Source: Siphonodentalium dalli
Taxonomy: Eukaryota > Mollusca > Scaphopoda > Gadilida > Siphonodentaliidae
Assembly: GCA_032622095.1 (NCBI GenBank)
Contig: CP136063.1
Span: 151,021,379-151,085,378, forward strand
Direction: 5' to 3'
Length of the DNA stretch: 64,000 bases
A program made the position numbers and the translations under genes. The notes beneath the pieces are model-generated. The model saw nothing but the letters and a program-made list of their open reading frames with translations, was not told the origin of the DNA and did not search any database. Within the stretch, counting starts at the first letter, position 1, and every line of letters begins with the position of its first letter. This document shows positions 46,143 through 58,282 of the stretch, piece after piece.

Positions 46143-46636
46143 CGGTGGGGAATCACATGTTTTTCCAGTTGATGAGAACTCAAAATGGCTGAGGTGATTG
46201 CAAACGCAACCAGAAACAAGGAAAAGGGTAAGAAACTAGGAATATATTACATAGTATTTTGGCAGCTATGATCATATGCTATACTATTTTTCCAACAAGA
46301 AGATACATCATTTGTGTCCAAACTTAGTTGTTTGCTCTAACATTCTGACCAAGTTGTCAGTCTAAGGTTTCTCCTAGATGTATGAACTGGCGTATTCCAC
46401 AAACCTCCGTCTGGCAACTTTGGTCAGAATGTTAAAGAAAACTACTGAGTATTTCCGAACAAATAACGTATCATTTTGTTTTAAAAATAAATTAGCATAT
46501 TCTCATCAAAAAAGTCAACATACTATGTTTTGTGTCAGTTCCTCATATATTATGTTTGTGTTCGTTTGCACCAGCCTCGGCCATTTTGAATGCGTGGTAC
46601 TCACCAACCTGAAAAATACGTGATTCCCCGTGTCTA
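46143..46636. mobile_element. Fold-back element with GGGGAATCAC ends
   Basis: The left GGGGAATCACATGTTTTTCCAG and inverted right CTGAAAAATACGTGATTCCCC pair, and the pairing continues through CAAAATGGCTGAGG (left) and CAAAATGGCCGAGG (right, minus). Inner arms with TAACATTCTGACCAAGTTG (46338) and CAACTTTGGTCAGAATGTTA (46413) also pair. Confidence 0.7.
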
Positions 46637-47286
46637 AGATATGGTAGAAGAATAAACCAAAATACAGTAATATAAAACAACATTAATTTATTTCTTACAA
46701 ATTTAAACATTACACACAATAAAATTACTGTCAAAGCAGGGACATTCACCCTATAAGGAGAGTGAATAACAGAGAAATATTTATCATCAAGACAGCATAT
46801 TAAAAAGGTTAAAATCGATTGTCAGCCTATAAACTAGAACAAGGCAGTTGTCAAAGGAACCAGTACTCATACAAGCATACCCAGTGATGTCATGTCGACA
46901 GTTAAAATGACCAAAGCATAAGGTATGTCATTGACGTTATGCATATAAACCACAAGCTAATTTCAGACCTCTGATAGTTGAATACATTTAAAGATGCTAT
47001 ATCTCCTCCTGACACCATCCGAGAACAACAAATGCCTATGATACTTGCTTGATGTACATTTAAATTATTATTCCTAAAAACACAAGAGAAATATTGGATG
47101 TTACACATTTAATTTAAAGGGACTTAAAAGGACTGCAGTGGGGAAAATGTGAAAAATCATACAAGTTTGTAAAACCACATGATCATCATCGCAAAGAAGA
47201 ATGTGGAACTATATTTTTAGATATTGTTCTTATTTTTAATATGTCCATACGCTGAGCATAATTAACAACCGCAGGTAATATGGCTG
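46637..47286. other. No gene recognised
   Basis: AT-rich unique sequence without exons or clear repeats. Confidence 0.4.
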
Positions 47287-47603
47287 AAGGGGTCACTCTC
47301 ACCAAAAAAAGTGCTGAAGGGTACACAGGTTTTGAAAATGTGCTGAAGGGTACACAGGTTTTGAAATGTCGTTCTAAATGACGTTTAGTTTTCGTATCTG
47401 CCATGATTTATGTTAGAGAATAATAATTGTTTACTTTCCAATGAACATTAAAATGAACTGAAAAACAAACTGCTAATGTGCGCCAGACTTTCAGAAACTC
47501 AGTTTAAGTAACGGTCCTAGTGCCGATCACAAACCCTGTGTACCCTTCAGCACATTTTCAAACCCTGTGTACCCTTCAGCACTTCTTTTGGTGAGAGTGA
47601 CCC
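47287..47603. mobile_element. Fold-back MITE with doubled arms
   Basis: The left arm GGGTCACTCTCACC..GTGCTGAAGGGTACACAGG pairs with the inverted right arm ending GGTGAGAGTGACCC, about 75 bp. Within each arm the 29-bp unit GTGCTGAAGGGTACACAGG-TTTTGAAAAT occurs twice. Confidence 0.75.
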
Positions 47604-47696
47604 ATTCAGTGGTAATATGTGCATTTAGATAACAATACTTAGAATTATTACTGTAATCAGGTCTTATTTTGTGGGGTGATTATGATTAATTACATA

Positions 47697-48950
47697 AGGC
47701 CCGTTTTATACGTCGAGCCAGACACGGGTCGCGCCAGCCTAATTAGTGTGAAAATGACAAAGTCCAAGATAGCGCGATTGGAGCACGACGTATACAACCA
47801 ACTGGCGCGTCAGAATTTCTCTGGCACGACCCGACGTGCTACACGTCTGGGGCTCAACGCTGTTTTATACATGCTAAACACGGGTCGCGCTAAGATGATT
47901 CAGGGAAAACCGTTCCCCATTTGGGACCCCTTTGGTGGAGAGCATGCACAATTTGAAGTTTTTGGCGTCATTACGTTATCTCTTGAGTCATCCTAGTGCG
48001 ACCCGTGTCTGGCACATCGTATAAAACAGCGTCGGGACACAGACGTGCTAACTCTTGGCCGTTGTAAATAAACATTGAAGGCAATTGTACGGTTTACTAC
48101 GGGGACATGCATGAGGGTATCACCCCCCCCTTTCGGTACGCGGGATTCAGGGTGTTTTGAAGCCGTACGCGGGATTCATACCCCCGAATTAACTGGTATT
48201 CGGGTTCAAGCAAAACATCTTGGATGCAGGTTTTGATGGCGCAAAATAATATTTTGTGCTAGTTATCTGTATGAATGAGTGGGTAGAATAGCTTCTTGGG
48301 CATATTCGACCACCATGCCATCATAAAGTATCATTACTTAATCGTATCATAACGGCCTCATAACGCCCATAACGGGCATCTCTTCAGGTACAATGGATCA
48401 TAATTTGTCTATGTAACTTCTGCGTGTATCTGTCTGATATTAAAACAGTCAATTCGTATGTCATTTATCGCATATTATTTCTTAACATGTATTCAGGATT
48501 CACCCCCCAAAATTAACTAGTATTCAGGATTCACCCCCCCCCCCAAATTAACTGGTATTCAGGATTCGGGGGGGAGGAGTGTTACCCTCATGCATGTATC
48601 GACTGACAAAGGACGTTTTGCGAAAGTTAGGAATAAATATATTGCAGAGATATATATTCGAGGGAAATGAATGATAAGATCCTGATTTTGAAACCAACGA
48701 AAGCGTACATTATGAGATTCATGCACTGTACATGGGGCCAGTTTATAGTGCATTGTCAGAGGACACTATCGCGGAAATGATTATAGAAGACGGAATTTTG
48801 TATCAGAAATGCTAAAAAGTTTCAAAATAGACGATTACAGCACGTGCCAGCTGGCTCGACGTATAAATCAAACAAACGTAACACGAGCCAGAGACGCGCC
48901 AGGGGAAGATAGCGCAACCGTGTTTGGCGCGACGTATAAAACGGGCCTGA
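47697..48950. mobile_element. Element with GGCCCGTTTTATACGTCG ends
   Basis: The left AGGCCCGTTTTATACGTCG-GCC and inverted right end (48917-48950) pair over about 35-40 bp. Shorter related motifs (GACACGGGTCGCGCC, CGACCCGTGTCTGGC) repeat inside. No clear target duplication. A nested element lies at 48114-48588. Confidence 0.6.
48114..48588. mobile_element. 475-bp hAT-like element, 8-bp flank CATGCATG
   Basis: CATGCATG is found at 48106-48113 and 48589-48596. The ends AGGGTATCACCCCCCC and inverted AGGGTAACACTCCTCCC pair. A unit of about 42 bp, AATTAACTGGTATTCAGGATTCACCCCCC, repeats near the right end. The flank is itself palindromic, so the duplication reading needs care. Confidence 0.65.
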
Positions 48951-51345
48951 GGGTTCGTCAAAAGAATGGACAAAATAATAATTTTGTGGTATTTAGGTCA
49001 ATCGTACATCTGGGTAAATCTATCATTCATAATATAAACAAATAATGGGACCAACCAGTTTTATAACCCAATAAATCACAAACTGTTGCTAAAGCAAGGA
49101 GTATTTAATTGGAATTAACCACTATAGTTTTATGATGCTTTGGTAGCTCCTCGCTTGAGATACTTGATGGAAGCTTGTCCATTTCATCCATAAAATGTCA
49201 GCCCAAGCATATCAATTTCAACGAAATTCGATGAGTAGCGTCATCATGTAGCTTTCCCCATTGATCGATTTCACAAGCACCTGAATATAACTTTTGCTTT
49301 GTTCGTTTTTATATTTTCCTGTTTAATCAGTCTCAATTTAAGAAATAGAATGATATCTATCAATTACATTGGGTTATCATATGCAGGTATGTAGTCTTAT
49401 AATAACAATTCCGTAATTAAATGTTTTATTTTGTTTATATACAATTGTTTCGCACTCTAGTGTAGTGCCGAAAAACAGGCACTTTTTTTAGCCCATGTGA
49501 TCAGATGTGATATGAATTATTTGGAGAATATATGTACATGTAAAGCTTTGAGGTAGTGGAGAAATATCGGCCAATATATTTTATTTTATTTTATTTCAAA
49601 TACTCACACATTTGAGGCATAATCCGTTTGTCATGAAAATTGTAACTTCCTAGGTATATTGTACAACTGACAAGTTTCAAGTGTTATCCAAAAACGTCCA
49701 CCTTTGAGGTTGAAGGTCCAGTAATTTGATCCAGGAGACTGGTTATGAGCGGTTGCACATCAATGGATTTGGGTTGGACTCTTCCGACCATGACAACTGT
49801 ACTGGAAACATTCTGTTGTGCGACAAATCTGCTCTAGTTTTCTGAATTTCAATGGCTCGTATTATCTATATAATTGGAGACATCACAAATAAGACTTTTT
49901 AGCTTAAATAAACCCAGTGGTCATTATTATTGATAACTCTCCAATGAGGAGATGTCACTTGATAAAATCTTTGTTATGTAAACAATATTGCCAACCATTT
50001 AATCAACAAACAGTTGAGCAAATTCTGATAAGATCATGAAAGGTCAGAGCAATGAAAAATATTCCAGATATTAACACAGATGTTCAACTAAAATATTTGG
50101 TTTCAATTTGTGATGTTTGGTGATAAAATGACTGACATTGTAATAGTAATGTTTACAAAACACTGGCTTCAAGATGCAAAAGTTATCAATATTAAAAATA
50201 ATGTTGATGTTGATGTTGATGGCTTTTCAAAAATTTTGATTTTCACATTTAATCACTGCAAGTGCGTTAACTGGGTTTTAAAAGACATATTTTAAATCGG
50301 AAAAAAAAAGACATTACATCTGTATAATATGGTATAGAGTAACTTCTAAAAATAGTAATCTTGTTTTCCCCCCATTTGTTATTACGAAAATGGTGAAAAA
50401 GGTATTTCCTGGTGATGGAAACTGTGGTCTGGTCTCCATTACTTAATAATATCATTTTATTACCCGGTATGAATTCAGAAGGTTCAGAAAAGAGAAACAA
50501 CATCTTTAAATGCCCAGTTATAAATATTATTTGATTTAGATACACTAACAGATCTCCGAAACATTTCTAGTATATTATATAAATTTTTTTTAGGTATTTT
50601 GGAAACTGATGTAGTCTAATTTTGGGTGTAAACAACCTCAATTTTTAGTTTTCATGTTAGAACAATTTCAATTCAACTTAAATAAATCTAATTTACATGT
50701 GGTCATGTAGCATAAAAGCAGAAGCCTTTTACAAATTTTTTAAGGATAATTATTTTATTATATGGTGTGAATGCATTTGATTTTAGCATCCACTTCGCCA
50801 ATTGTACCCAGCCAGATTAACAAGTGCTAGATTTGGACCAGTCAAAACTGTACGTGTGGACCCCATTTACATAGATCTGCAAAAACTGTTTTAAATAATC
50901 TGTTTGCTGCCAATATAAATACTAAATACATATTGATAACAAATGAGATACTTATATTACACCTGACTTTAAGTTGCAAAATGGTCTAAATGGTATAATG
51001 CTCACCCTCCGTACCATTTACTATTAGTACCATAACATTTACAAGGCATTGGTTAATGTAGTGCTGGGCACGATATTCCCTGATATATATTCAATATCTG
51101 GTAAAAAATTCAATATAATTTATAATAGTAATATCGGCTAGGAGAAAAAATATCAATATCTGGGCCCATACATTGTGATTACACAACCACTTTGATACAA
51201 TGTAATCAAGATGCCACTCAGTCATTTCACACAGCAATACATGGAGGCACTCAAATGCTAATCTAACTCAAGACAATACGTGACATCAATTGACCTGCAT
51301 ACTTGCCTTGGATAGTTAAATGTCAACGGAAACCACACATGCATA
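48951..51345. other. No gene established
   Basis: Mostly unique AT-rich sequence. One exon-like stretch (49722-49845) is discussed among the findings. A GTTGATGTTGATGTTGATGG simple repeat is near 50202. Confidence 0.4.
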
Positions 51346-51524
51346 CAGTAATGCCCTAAATAATCGACTCCTTAACCAGAGCAGAATTATGGGTAATTTT
51401 TCAGGATTTAGTCAGAAATATGGCTTGTTACCATTCATTGGAAAGCTGTCATTTCCGACTAAATCCTGAAAAATTACCCATAATTCTGCTGTGGTTAAGG
51501 AGTCGATTATTTAGGACACTACTG
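51346..51524. mobile_element. Palindromic MITE flanked by TA (family CAGTAATGCC), copy 2
   Basis: Arms of about 75 bp (CAGTAATGCCCTAAATAATC..., AATTTTTCAGGATTTAGTC) are inverted, with TA on both sides. Copy 1 at 22499-22633 has the same ends but shorter arms. Confidence 0.85.
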
Positions 51525-51814
51525 TATGTAGACATCTGCTCATGGTTGTTGGGGCTATGGTGATGGAACGCTCCATACTACGACACTTGTCAAGCTTTGC
51601 CGAATGCCACACATCGTGGTCATACAACCTACTTCTTGATCTACTTCCATGCCATGCCTACCAAAGTCTCAAAATGTTAAATGGAGTTACCTAGTACTGC
51701 AGGTACATGCATTACGACCTCCAACTTAATGAACTTGGTTATTCTACTTGGTGGAGAAAAACAAAATGATAATACAGTTATTTTCGCAAAAATCATGTTT
51801 GTTTTTTTTTTTAG

Positions 51815-52037
51815 TAAAGATCGTCCAGGTCAAACTAAAACATTAGTACAAGGAAACACTTATCCTATCATGAAAGCACGTAGCCAACCTCACCAGTCAG
51901 CAGGTAGTACTGGACAGAAATGGACGGCATCTGAAACATTTCAAACAGTAACAAAAATTACACAAAGAGTATCATCAGTTACTGCCCGGGACAACCTGAT
52001 GGAGTCTGTGGGAGTAGATGCAGCCACAATCCTGTGA
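51815..52037 (+). CDS. Probable last exon of an unidentified plus-strand gene
   Basis: A T-rich tract ending TTTTTTTTTTTAG (51801-51814) is followed by 73 sense codons and a TGA at 52035. The peptide begins KDRPGQTKTLVQGNTYPIMKA and ends VTARDNLMESVGVDAATIL. The intron phase is 2 (the first base, T, completes a codon). Composition looks coding and has no repeats. I do not recognise the family. The stop lies 31 bp from the stop of the geminin-like gene on the other strand, so the 3' UTRs overlap. Upstream exons were not identified. Confidence 0.5.
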
Positions 52038-52068
52038 AGGACTGAACATCCATATTTCAAGATGGGAT

Positions 52069-52317
52069 TCATTCACCAAAATCATTTGGTTGATCTGTAT
52101 CTCTGTCATCAGAAGTTTTGCTCGGGGATACAGTCCTATCAGAGAGCTTTGTATCATTGTCATTATCACTTTCCTGTTCATGTTCAACACTGCTGTTTTG
52201 AGAATCTTTTTTCTCACTTTTGTCAAATTCTTCCTCACTTTCGTCAGATTCCTCCTCATTTTTATCAGCATCTTCATCCTTCTCATCATCATCCTCCACT
52301 TCTTTTCCCAATATGTC
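52069..52317 (-). CDS. GMNN: Geminin-like gene, last exon (acidic C-terminus)
   Basis: On the minus strand TTCATTTCAG precedes GAC at 52317, phase 0. The 82 codons start DILGKEVEDDDEKDEDADKN and end PNDFGE. It is highly acidic and Ser-rich, as is the geminin tail after the coiled coil (family knowledge). Joined in phase to the exon at 55356-55445, the coil ends ...FADIIK-DILG, matching geminin's ...MAELIERLNG layout. Geminin binds and blocks CDT1 to stop re-licensing of replication origins. Alternatives: a GEMC1/multicilin relative, or an unrelated acidic protein if the coil exon belongs elsewhere. Confidence 0.65.
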   Translation of the reverse strand, partial: DILGKEVEDDDEKDEDADKNEEESDESEEEFDKSEKKDSQNSSVEHEQESDNDNDTKLSDRTVSPSKTSDDRDTDQPNDFGE

Positions 52318-53250
52318 CTGAAATGAAGGTGAAAGGATGTGGTGTGTTATAAACAATGTAAACATGACATGATGGAATATATTTGAAAGGTTCAAACTAT
52401 ATCTAATTTTGCGCAGTCTGATTATCACTTTTAAAGTTTCAGTATTGGAAAATAATGCATTAAAAGAAGTCATAGGTGTACTTCAGGGTTTCCACTAGAC
52501 ATGCAGCCACATTCCCAAAATCATTTGTGATCAATCGAAACTGCTGCCACCTATGTCACACAAATAAAATATTACATGCACAATAGTGAAGAAGTGAGCA
52601 ATAATGAAAAATTGTCTTTGCTCTATGCAAGTTTGAATAACATTCCTCCATTGTGATGGAATAATCTCACTCCAACATGACTCATCCCTCATGTTACTCC
52701 AGATACATCACATCATAGAAAGAGTAATTACAACTACAACAGTGGAACATCAAAGACTTAACCATAACAAACACTTTGATGTTAATGACACTGTAGCTCA
52801 GTCTGCATGTAATGGGAGTAATAAAGACATATTATGGACTTCTATGTGTGCATAAAACTGATAAGTTAGTATGCAGGCGCTATGCCAACTGGAGGAATGT
52901 AGCATTCTACTAACATAGCCGAAAAATATCAAGCAATTCGACAAATTTTGACAAGAGGGAAGCACCTGCTGGACAACAATTTATCACAATTTTATTTCTC
53001 GCTGTTCGAAATAAGGCTCCGTAGATAACGACTATGAATAGAAATTATTTGGTTGCAAGTTCTTAGTCACATAAAAAAAACTCACATTTTCTTCAGTGAC
53101 CGACAAAATAGTGGAAAGTTTGCCCGGGACAACATGGATGCTACTTCTTAGTTAATAGATGTTCCCCTTCTTAGCTCCAGAATCCAGCATGTTGTGCTTC
53201 TTATCAAATAATAAATGTTCTACTTCTGAGTCATGGAATCATTTAGAAAT

Positions 53251-54295
53251 CAAGGGCAGATCCAACGGATCTGGGGGGGGGGGGGGGGGGCGGGGGCGCA
53301 CCTCCTCTATTTTCGCCAGAACAAGGAATTTTTGGGAGGTGTCCTGGCGCCATTTGTCTCGGGGCACCCGAAGGTTCCGAACTGAATATTGCTAACATTA
53401 ATATAAATACAGCAGTCTACATTATACTCAAACGTATGCAGTTATTTTAACTGTGGGTTGAAATTACTTCTATATGGTACTCCATGTAATATGTAGGCCA
53501 TGCAATGGGCGAATCCAACATCCCGAGATGTGGGCCCCCATGCCTATATTTTGCCATGTAGAGCAAACAATTTCTGAGATAGTTTGTATCGGAGCATCAG
53601 ACAATATCTCGCCCGGCGACAAGCTTTGGGCGCCCACAGTTTCAACACTGGATATTTCAATATTTCTGATGGCTAGCTATTAGGAGTAAAACTGAAAAAA
53701 TTCTGGCAATGGAGGGAATTAAGTGGTTGGACAGATGCATTGTATCGCCAGCCGAAACACATCTATACTAGTACTAGAAGCCATGATTTTGCGACTATTC
53801 ACTCTGAATTAAAAAATATTCTCCCATGCACAAACCCAAACCATAGGCGACCCGGTGATTCCAGGGCACATTCCATATAGGCATGTCCGGCGTGCCCAAA
53901 TCATATTGTCGCCCAGATAATTCACTATCATTTGCAGACTTTCAGAAAATAAGTTCATTGTCCAAAGGAGCTTTGATCTTCCATTGCTAACCTCCAAAGT
54001 ATACCTTAATTATACTGAATGTTATTGTCACTCGCTCGATATAGACCTAATATATTAAAAGCTATATAAACTGGACCCAGAACACATGAAAACGCGTCGT
54101 TTTGAATGTAGTATACACAAAATTTTCCCGGGGGACATCCCTCAACCCCCACCTACGAAGGGGGGGGGGGGGGGGGGGTTAAACCCCTCTCGTGCTCTCC
54201 CCTACTCACTGCTTTGCGGCTCAGATGATGCTACGCATCATATATACAGCAATACATAGCACCCTCTCTTTTAAAATTTTCTGGACCCACCACTG
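53251..54295. mobile_element. hAT-like element (CAGNGGCGGATCC type)
   Basis: The left end CAAGGGCAGATCCAACGGATC is followed by G tracts; the inverted right end reads CAGTGGTGGGTCCAGAAAATT. These ends and the GGGGACATCCC..CCCCACCTACG phrase near the right end are common in animal hAT elements. No exact 8-bp duplication is visible. No transposase. Confidence 0.55.
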
Positions 54296-54818
54296 AAAAT
54301 GATGGTTTTAGTGATTGTAATTTATTAAATTTATATTTTGACAGTGACAAAAGTTAGCAAATATTGGGGGAAATGGCCATATATCATTCAAATTTCTCCA
54401 TATACCATTCCTATAATCACTCAAATTCATGTCTTGTGAATATTCAAAATTTGGTATGTTAATTTCTGCAAAATTAATATCGGTAATATTAATTCATATT
54501 TCAGCATTACCGATGTTATTAGTCAGGGAAAAGACCAAATCACCAAAGATTACAATGCATAAAATTCCAAAAACAGACCCAAGATAGAATACAACACTTT
54601 TGCCATGGCCCATGTTACTGTATATGGCTTAGAATTACTCTTTGTTTTGTTGATCTATTTCGATCAATAGACTAGAGCGAACATGTACTATGTTTGATAT
54701 TAAACTCTATGTGCAAATAATACATTCTGGTAATGCAGGGTAATGGATGTTTTTTTATTTTATGTCCTAAAAATTGTAAGAAACATTTATTTAAAAAACA
54801 TGATAAAAAATTGTTAAG

Positions 54819-54885
54819 CCAATGCATTCTCGTATATATGCGAGGCGACCTATGGTCGACTCGCATATATAAGAGAATGCATTGG
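54819..54885. repeat. 67-bp palindromic element
   Basis: CCAATGCATTCTCGTATATA...GCGAG and its inverted copy flank a 15-bp centre. A diverged half copy lies at 3345-3390. Confidence 0.75.
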
Positions 54886-55355
54886 CACAGGGTAAAAAAA
54901 AACCCGACTTCCGACTGGATTTGATATGGCGGGTCACATATGTCAGTTTAATACTTTCTTTACATATTGTGGAGATGAAGATTTGGTTTAAATTGCTAAC
55001 CATTCATTATATTTAATTGTATTAATGTTGGCTCCACCATCACCTCAGCATTACCATGTCAGCATTTACTGTCCATTTTAATACATCGGTGCATTTAGTT
55101 GGGGATATATATACTGCTCACCAAGACAAAGCACATTGTTGCAAAAAACAATTCTAGATTTTTTAATCGCTGCCAAAAATGACATACTACTAATAGGTAT
55201 AGATTTTTGAACATCATTATTTTGTCTCAAGTGTTTGGTTTATAGTCAAAAGTCCATTTTTTTTTTTACAAATTATATGTCCATACTTTGTCATCTCAGA
55301 AGAGTTTTAGAGAAAAGTTGGTGGTATATTTGTGATGACGGGTAAACCTAAATAC

Positions 55356-55445
55356 CTTTATAATATCAGCAAAGTACTCCGCTTGGCCTGACAACTCATG
55401 TAATTTTTCATTTTCTTCTTTCAGATTTAGGATCTCTTTGTGCAG
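55356..55445 (-). CDS. GMNN: Geminin-like gene, coiled-coil exon
   Basis: On the minus strand ACTTTCAG precedes CTG at 55445 and AAG-GTATTT follows at 55356. The exon has 30 codons, phase 0 at both ends. The peptide opens LHKEILNLKEENEKLHEL and closes QAEYFADIIK, without gaps against the geminin coil (..EIARLKKENKEL..VQYMAELIERL), including the LKxEN step and the Tyr. Heptad core residues are L1, I5, L8, N12, L15, A22, A26, I29. In geminin this coil dimerises and contacts CDT1. GEMC1/multicilin coils are similar but lack the Tyr-Met/Phe-Ala step. Upstream exons (CDT1-binding, N-terminal part) were not found and may lie beyond 64 kb. Confidence 0.72.
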
Positions 55446-56540
55446 CTGAAAGTATCAGAAATATTGCGCATTATTAGTTTTATAACTCGGGTCATGTACT
55501 GCACTATTTATTCACATTTCCAATTCTGGGAAAAATGTTCTAAGTTTTGTCTAAAAATGTTCGGACCGGGAAAATCTGTAAACCCTGAATTTCCCGGTTT
55601 CGATGGACCTAATAATAATGCACGGAGACTACATCTGGGGCAAGTCCCTTAGAAATTACATCTACAATCTTGAACATCTCTTATTATCTGATTGTGGGTC
55701 ATCAGCATTATTTGATCCAGTTGAATCACAGTTAGATAGTAATAGATAGTAATCGTACTTTCTAGAACCAGTAACTCTCCCATATTAGGACATCATTCGA
55801 TACAGACTTCAGCGACCTCAATAAAAGGTTTAGGTATCCACAACTGTTGCCACAAATAGAGGAGCGGTCTTGACCAGAAATATATTAGTTTATTTTTTTT
55901 GTTTTTTTGACACATGGAAAAATTATACATATATCATATTAAAGTAGATGTCTGTTTCAAGTTCCACCCTGCAAAATTCACAATTTTTCATCCCAAAATG
56001 GCAATGAAACCCTCATAGCATATATGTGCATCCTATTTAATACTGGAACAGTTGGAAAATAGTTATCTTGGAAAGATAACATCATGAATTATCTTCGTTT
56101 TTACCATCTGCTAAATTGTTTTTTCTCAAAATGTGTCTACATTGTTTACACGCTGTTTCCATGACAACGGCACCACTTTAAAACTTTACAGCAAGGTAGA
56201 ACATAAAGCTGACATCTACTTTCATGATATATAATTTTTCTGTGTGTCAAAAAAAAAATTTAAAGTTGAAAAACAACCCCCTTTGTGGCCAAGACTGCTC
56301 CTCTAAAACTGGTGTTGAAATGATTAGTCGACTAATCAATGTCGACAGCGCCCAATGTCGGCTCTGTATTATGCCGTCGACTAGTCAGAACATTGTATAT
56401 ACTACTCACAATAAGAGTTAAAAAACTATAATGTAGGTACATGGCACGTTGATCAAATACTTGCCATGGATGTGACAATGTTAAAAATGCAACATAGTCA
56501 GTGAGCTCAAAATGTGCCCCTGACCTCAATTTAAAATTTT
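55446..56540. other. No exon found; presumed geminin intron
   Basis: No further exon with geminin features was found on the minus strand. AT-rich, with a GTTATCTTGGAAAGATAAC hairpin at 56062. Confidence 0.35.
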
Positions 56541-56960
56541 CAGATTCTTTCGACCTACTTGGTATTCACTTTAATGTCAGATAATTATCAAAAAAAATTC
56601 GACGACATAACGAGATCCATTGAAATTTGGAAGCACAGATTACTTACCCCGCTAGGTAGAATAACGGTGATTAAATCTCTCATACTCCCCAAACTTACTC
56701 ACCTATTCATATCGCTCCCCAACCCAGAGCCATAATTTATACAGAAACTAGAATCATGTTTTTTAACTTTGTGTGGGGCAGCAAGCGTGACCGAGTCAAG
56801 AGAAAACTGTTATGCCAAGACTATGAACAAGGTGGCCTCAAGATGGTAGATATTACAAACTTCATCAGTTCCATGAAAACAACATGGATCAGGCGTTTAG
56901 TGAACAAAAGCTCTAAATGGACCCCGTTGAACGGTTGACAGAACTCCCTATTCTCAAATA
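56541..56960 (+). pseudogene. L1/Tx1-like LINE fragment, C-terminal RT region
   Basis: Frames read FDLLGIHF, DNYQKKFDDITRSIEIWKHR, LTPLGRITVIKSLILPKLTHLF and, after a stop and shift, MFFNFVWGSKRDRVKRKLL, QDYEQGGLKMVDI and WIRRLV. This LGRI-VIK-LILPKL .. F-WG-KRD-KR .. GGLKM-DI order is typical of the region after the RT core in L1/Tx1-like elements. Both ends are truncated. Confidence 0.75.
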
Positions 56961-57442
56961 CCCTTTTTTCCTCACCTATCATCATCCATATTTCTACAGT
57001 AAATCAAATGAAAGTGTCAATGACACTGTAGCTCAACTTGGAAAGGGAATAATTTAATGTATTACAGTCAATGGAGCGATTAGGAATGTGGAAAGTTGAA
57101 TGTCTATTACTAGTTTATGGACATGAAGAGAAAAGTTAAATCCAAGATGGCTGCTGGTGGCCATGTTTTCGGCCGAATGACCCCAAAATGAATCGTTCCC
57201 ATCTACATGTCATCGTTAACATCCATGACAAATTTTATGACAATCAGACTAAAGGTACGACCTGTAGCCCGTGCTAAAGAATTTAATCATACAAAGAGTA
57301 AAATCCAAAATGGCTGCTGGTGGCCATGTTTTTTGGCCAAATGACCCCAAAATTACTCGTTCCCATTTACATGTCAATATTAACATCCATGACAAATTTC
57401 ATGATGATCAGACGAACAGTACGACCTGTGGCCCGTGCTAAT

Positions 57443-58239
57443 GGAATCAGGGAGCTAAATGTGTTCTAGAGTAGGGGAGCGAGTACACCGTGGAACCCTA
57501 AAGGTGAAGGTAACTGAAGAATGACCTTCACCTGATACATACGACACGTTGTTAAAGGATGACATCGCGTTTATTTGATTTGTACATAATATCTAAATAA
57601 TTTAAACTGGTGAATGAATGGGGGAATGGATTTTTGTGAGCGGGAAATTTATTTAACTAGCTGCTGTAGTTCGGGATTTTTCCAGATCAAATTTGGCTGT
57701 GTGATAGCCCCGTCGTACACTTGGGGATTTATTTTTAAAAGTAAACACATGACCTATGATTTTTCTTGCATTTTCGTGATCAACTGGTGTCAATCTAGCT
57801 GGGTAAACATCACTGGTATGGCCTGCAGGCTTCAATTCAGTGAATTTGGCGGAAACGTTAACACTGTCGCCTATGGGAAACCATTTAGTTCAGTGATTCC
57901 TATAGGAAAAATATGAATTTTACGAAATTTCACGTCTCGCCATGATAAGTTGTTAATTCCATATTTTCTTATTTTCAAATGATAATGACCACATTTTGGA
58001 CAGATTTAAAGAAGAAACGCATGGATTCGCCTGTAGATAGTAAAGAAAGTGATAAATCTGGGAATTTTGCATGGACATCAGGTACCATTAGGGGGTCAGG
58101 GGGGCTAAAGCCCCCCTCCCCAAACATTTGAGTAGTGTTAGCCCCCCCCCCCCCCCCATTGGGAAAAGGTGGCAGTTAACCCAATTAAGATTTCCCGGCA
58201 CCCAGTAGCCTTATCGGGGACCGTAGTCCCACCCCAAGT

Positions 58240-58282
<43 letters not shown>

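Larger units (their letters stand above)
52318..55355 (-). other. Intron of the geminin-like gene
   Basis: 3038 bp from GTATTT (minus strand, 55355) to TTTCAG (52318). It contains a hAT-like element (53251-54295) and a palindromic element (54819-54885). The phrase ACACTGTAGCTCAGTCTGCATG at 52789 resembles the 5' end of the repeat at 57009. Confidence 0.55.

Noticed and set aside
46184-46230. ATGGCTGAGGTGATTGC...AAAAGG-GTAAGA looks like a first exon with donor
   Set aside because: An inverted near copy (ATGGCCGAGGCTGG...) lies at 46565-46590, and both are arms of one fold-back element, so the ATG context is repeat sequence.
53159-53395. 78-codon plus frame with poly-Gly
   Set aside because: It crosses the left end and G tract of a hAT-like element.
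57614-57916. 100-codon open frame repeated at 58998-59345
   Set aside because: It lies within the 465-bp direct repeat, has no recognised family and no codon character. The duplication explains both copies.
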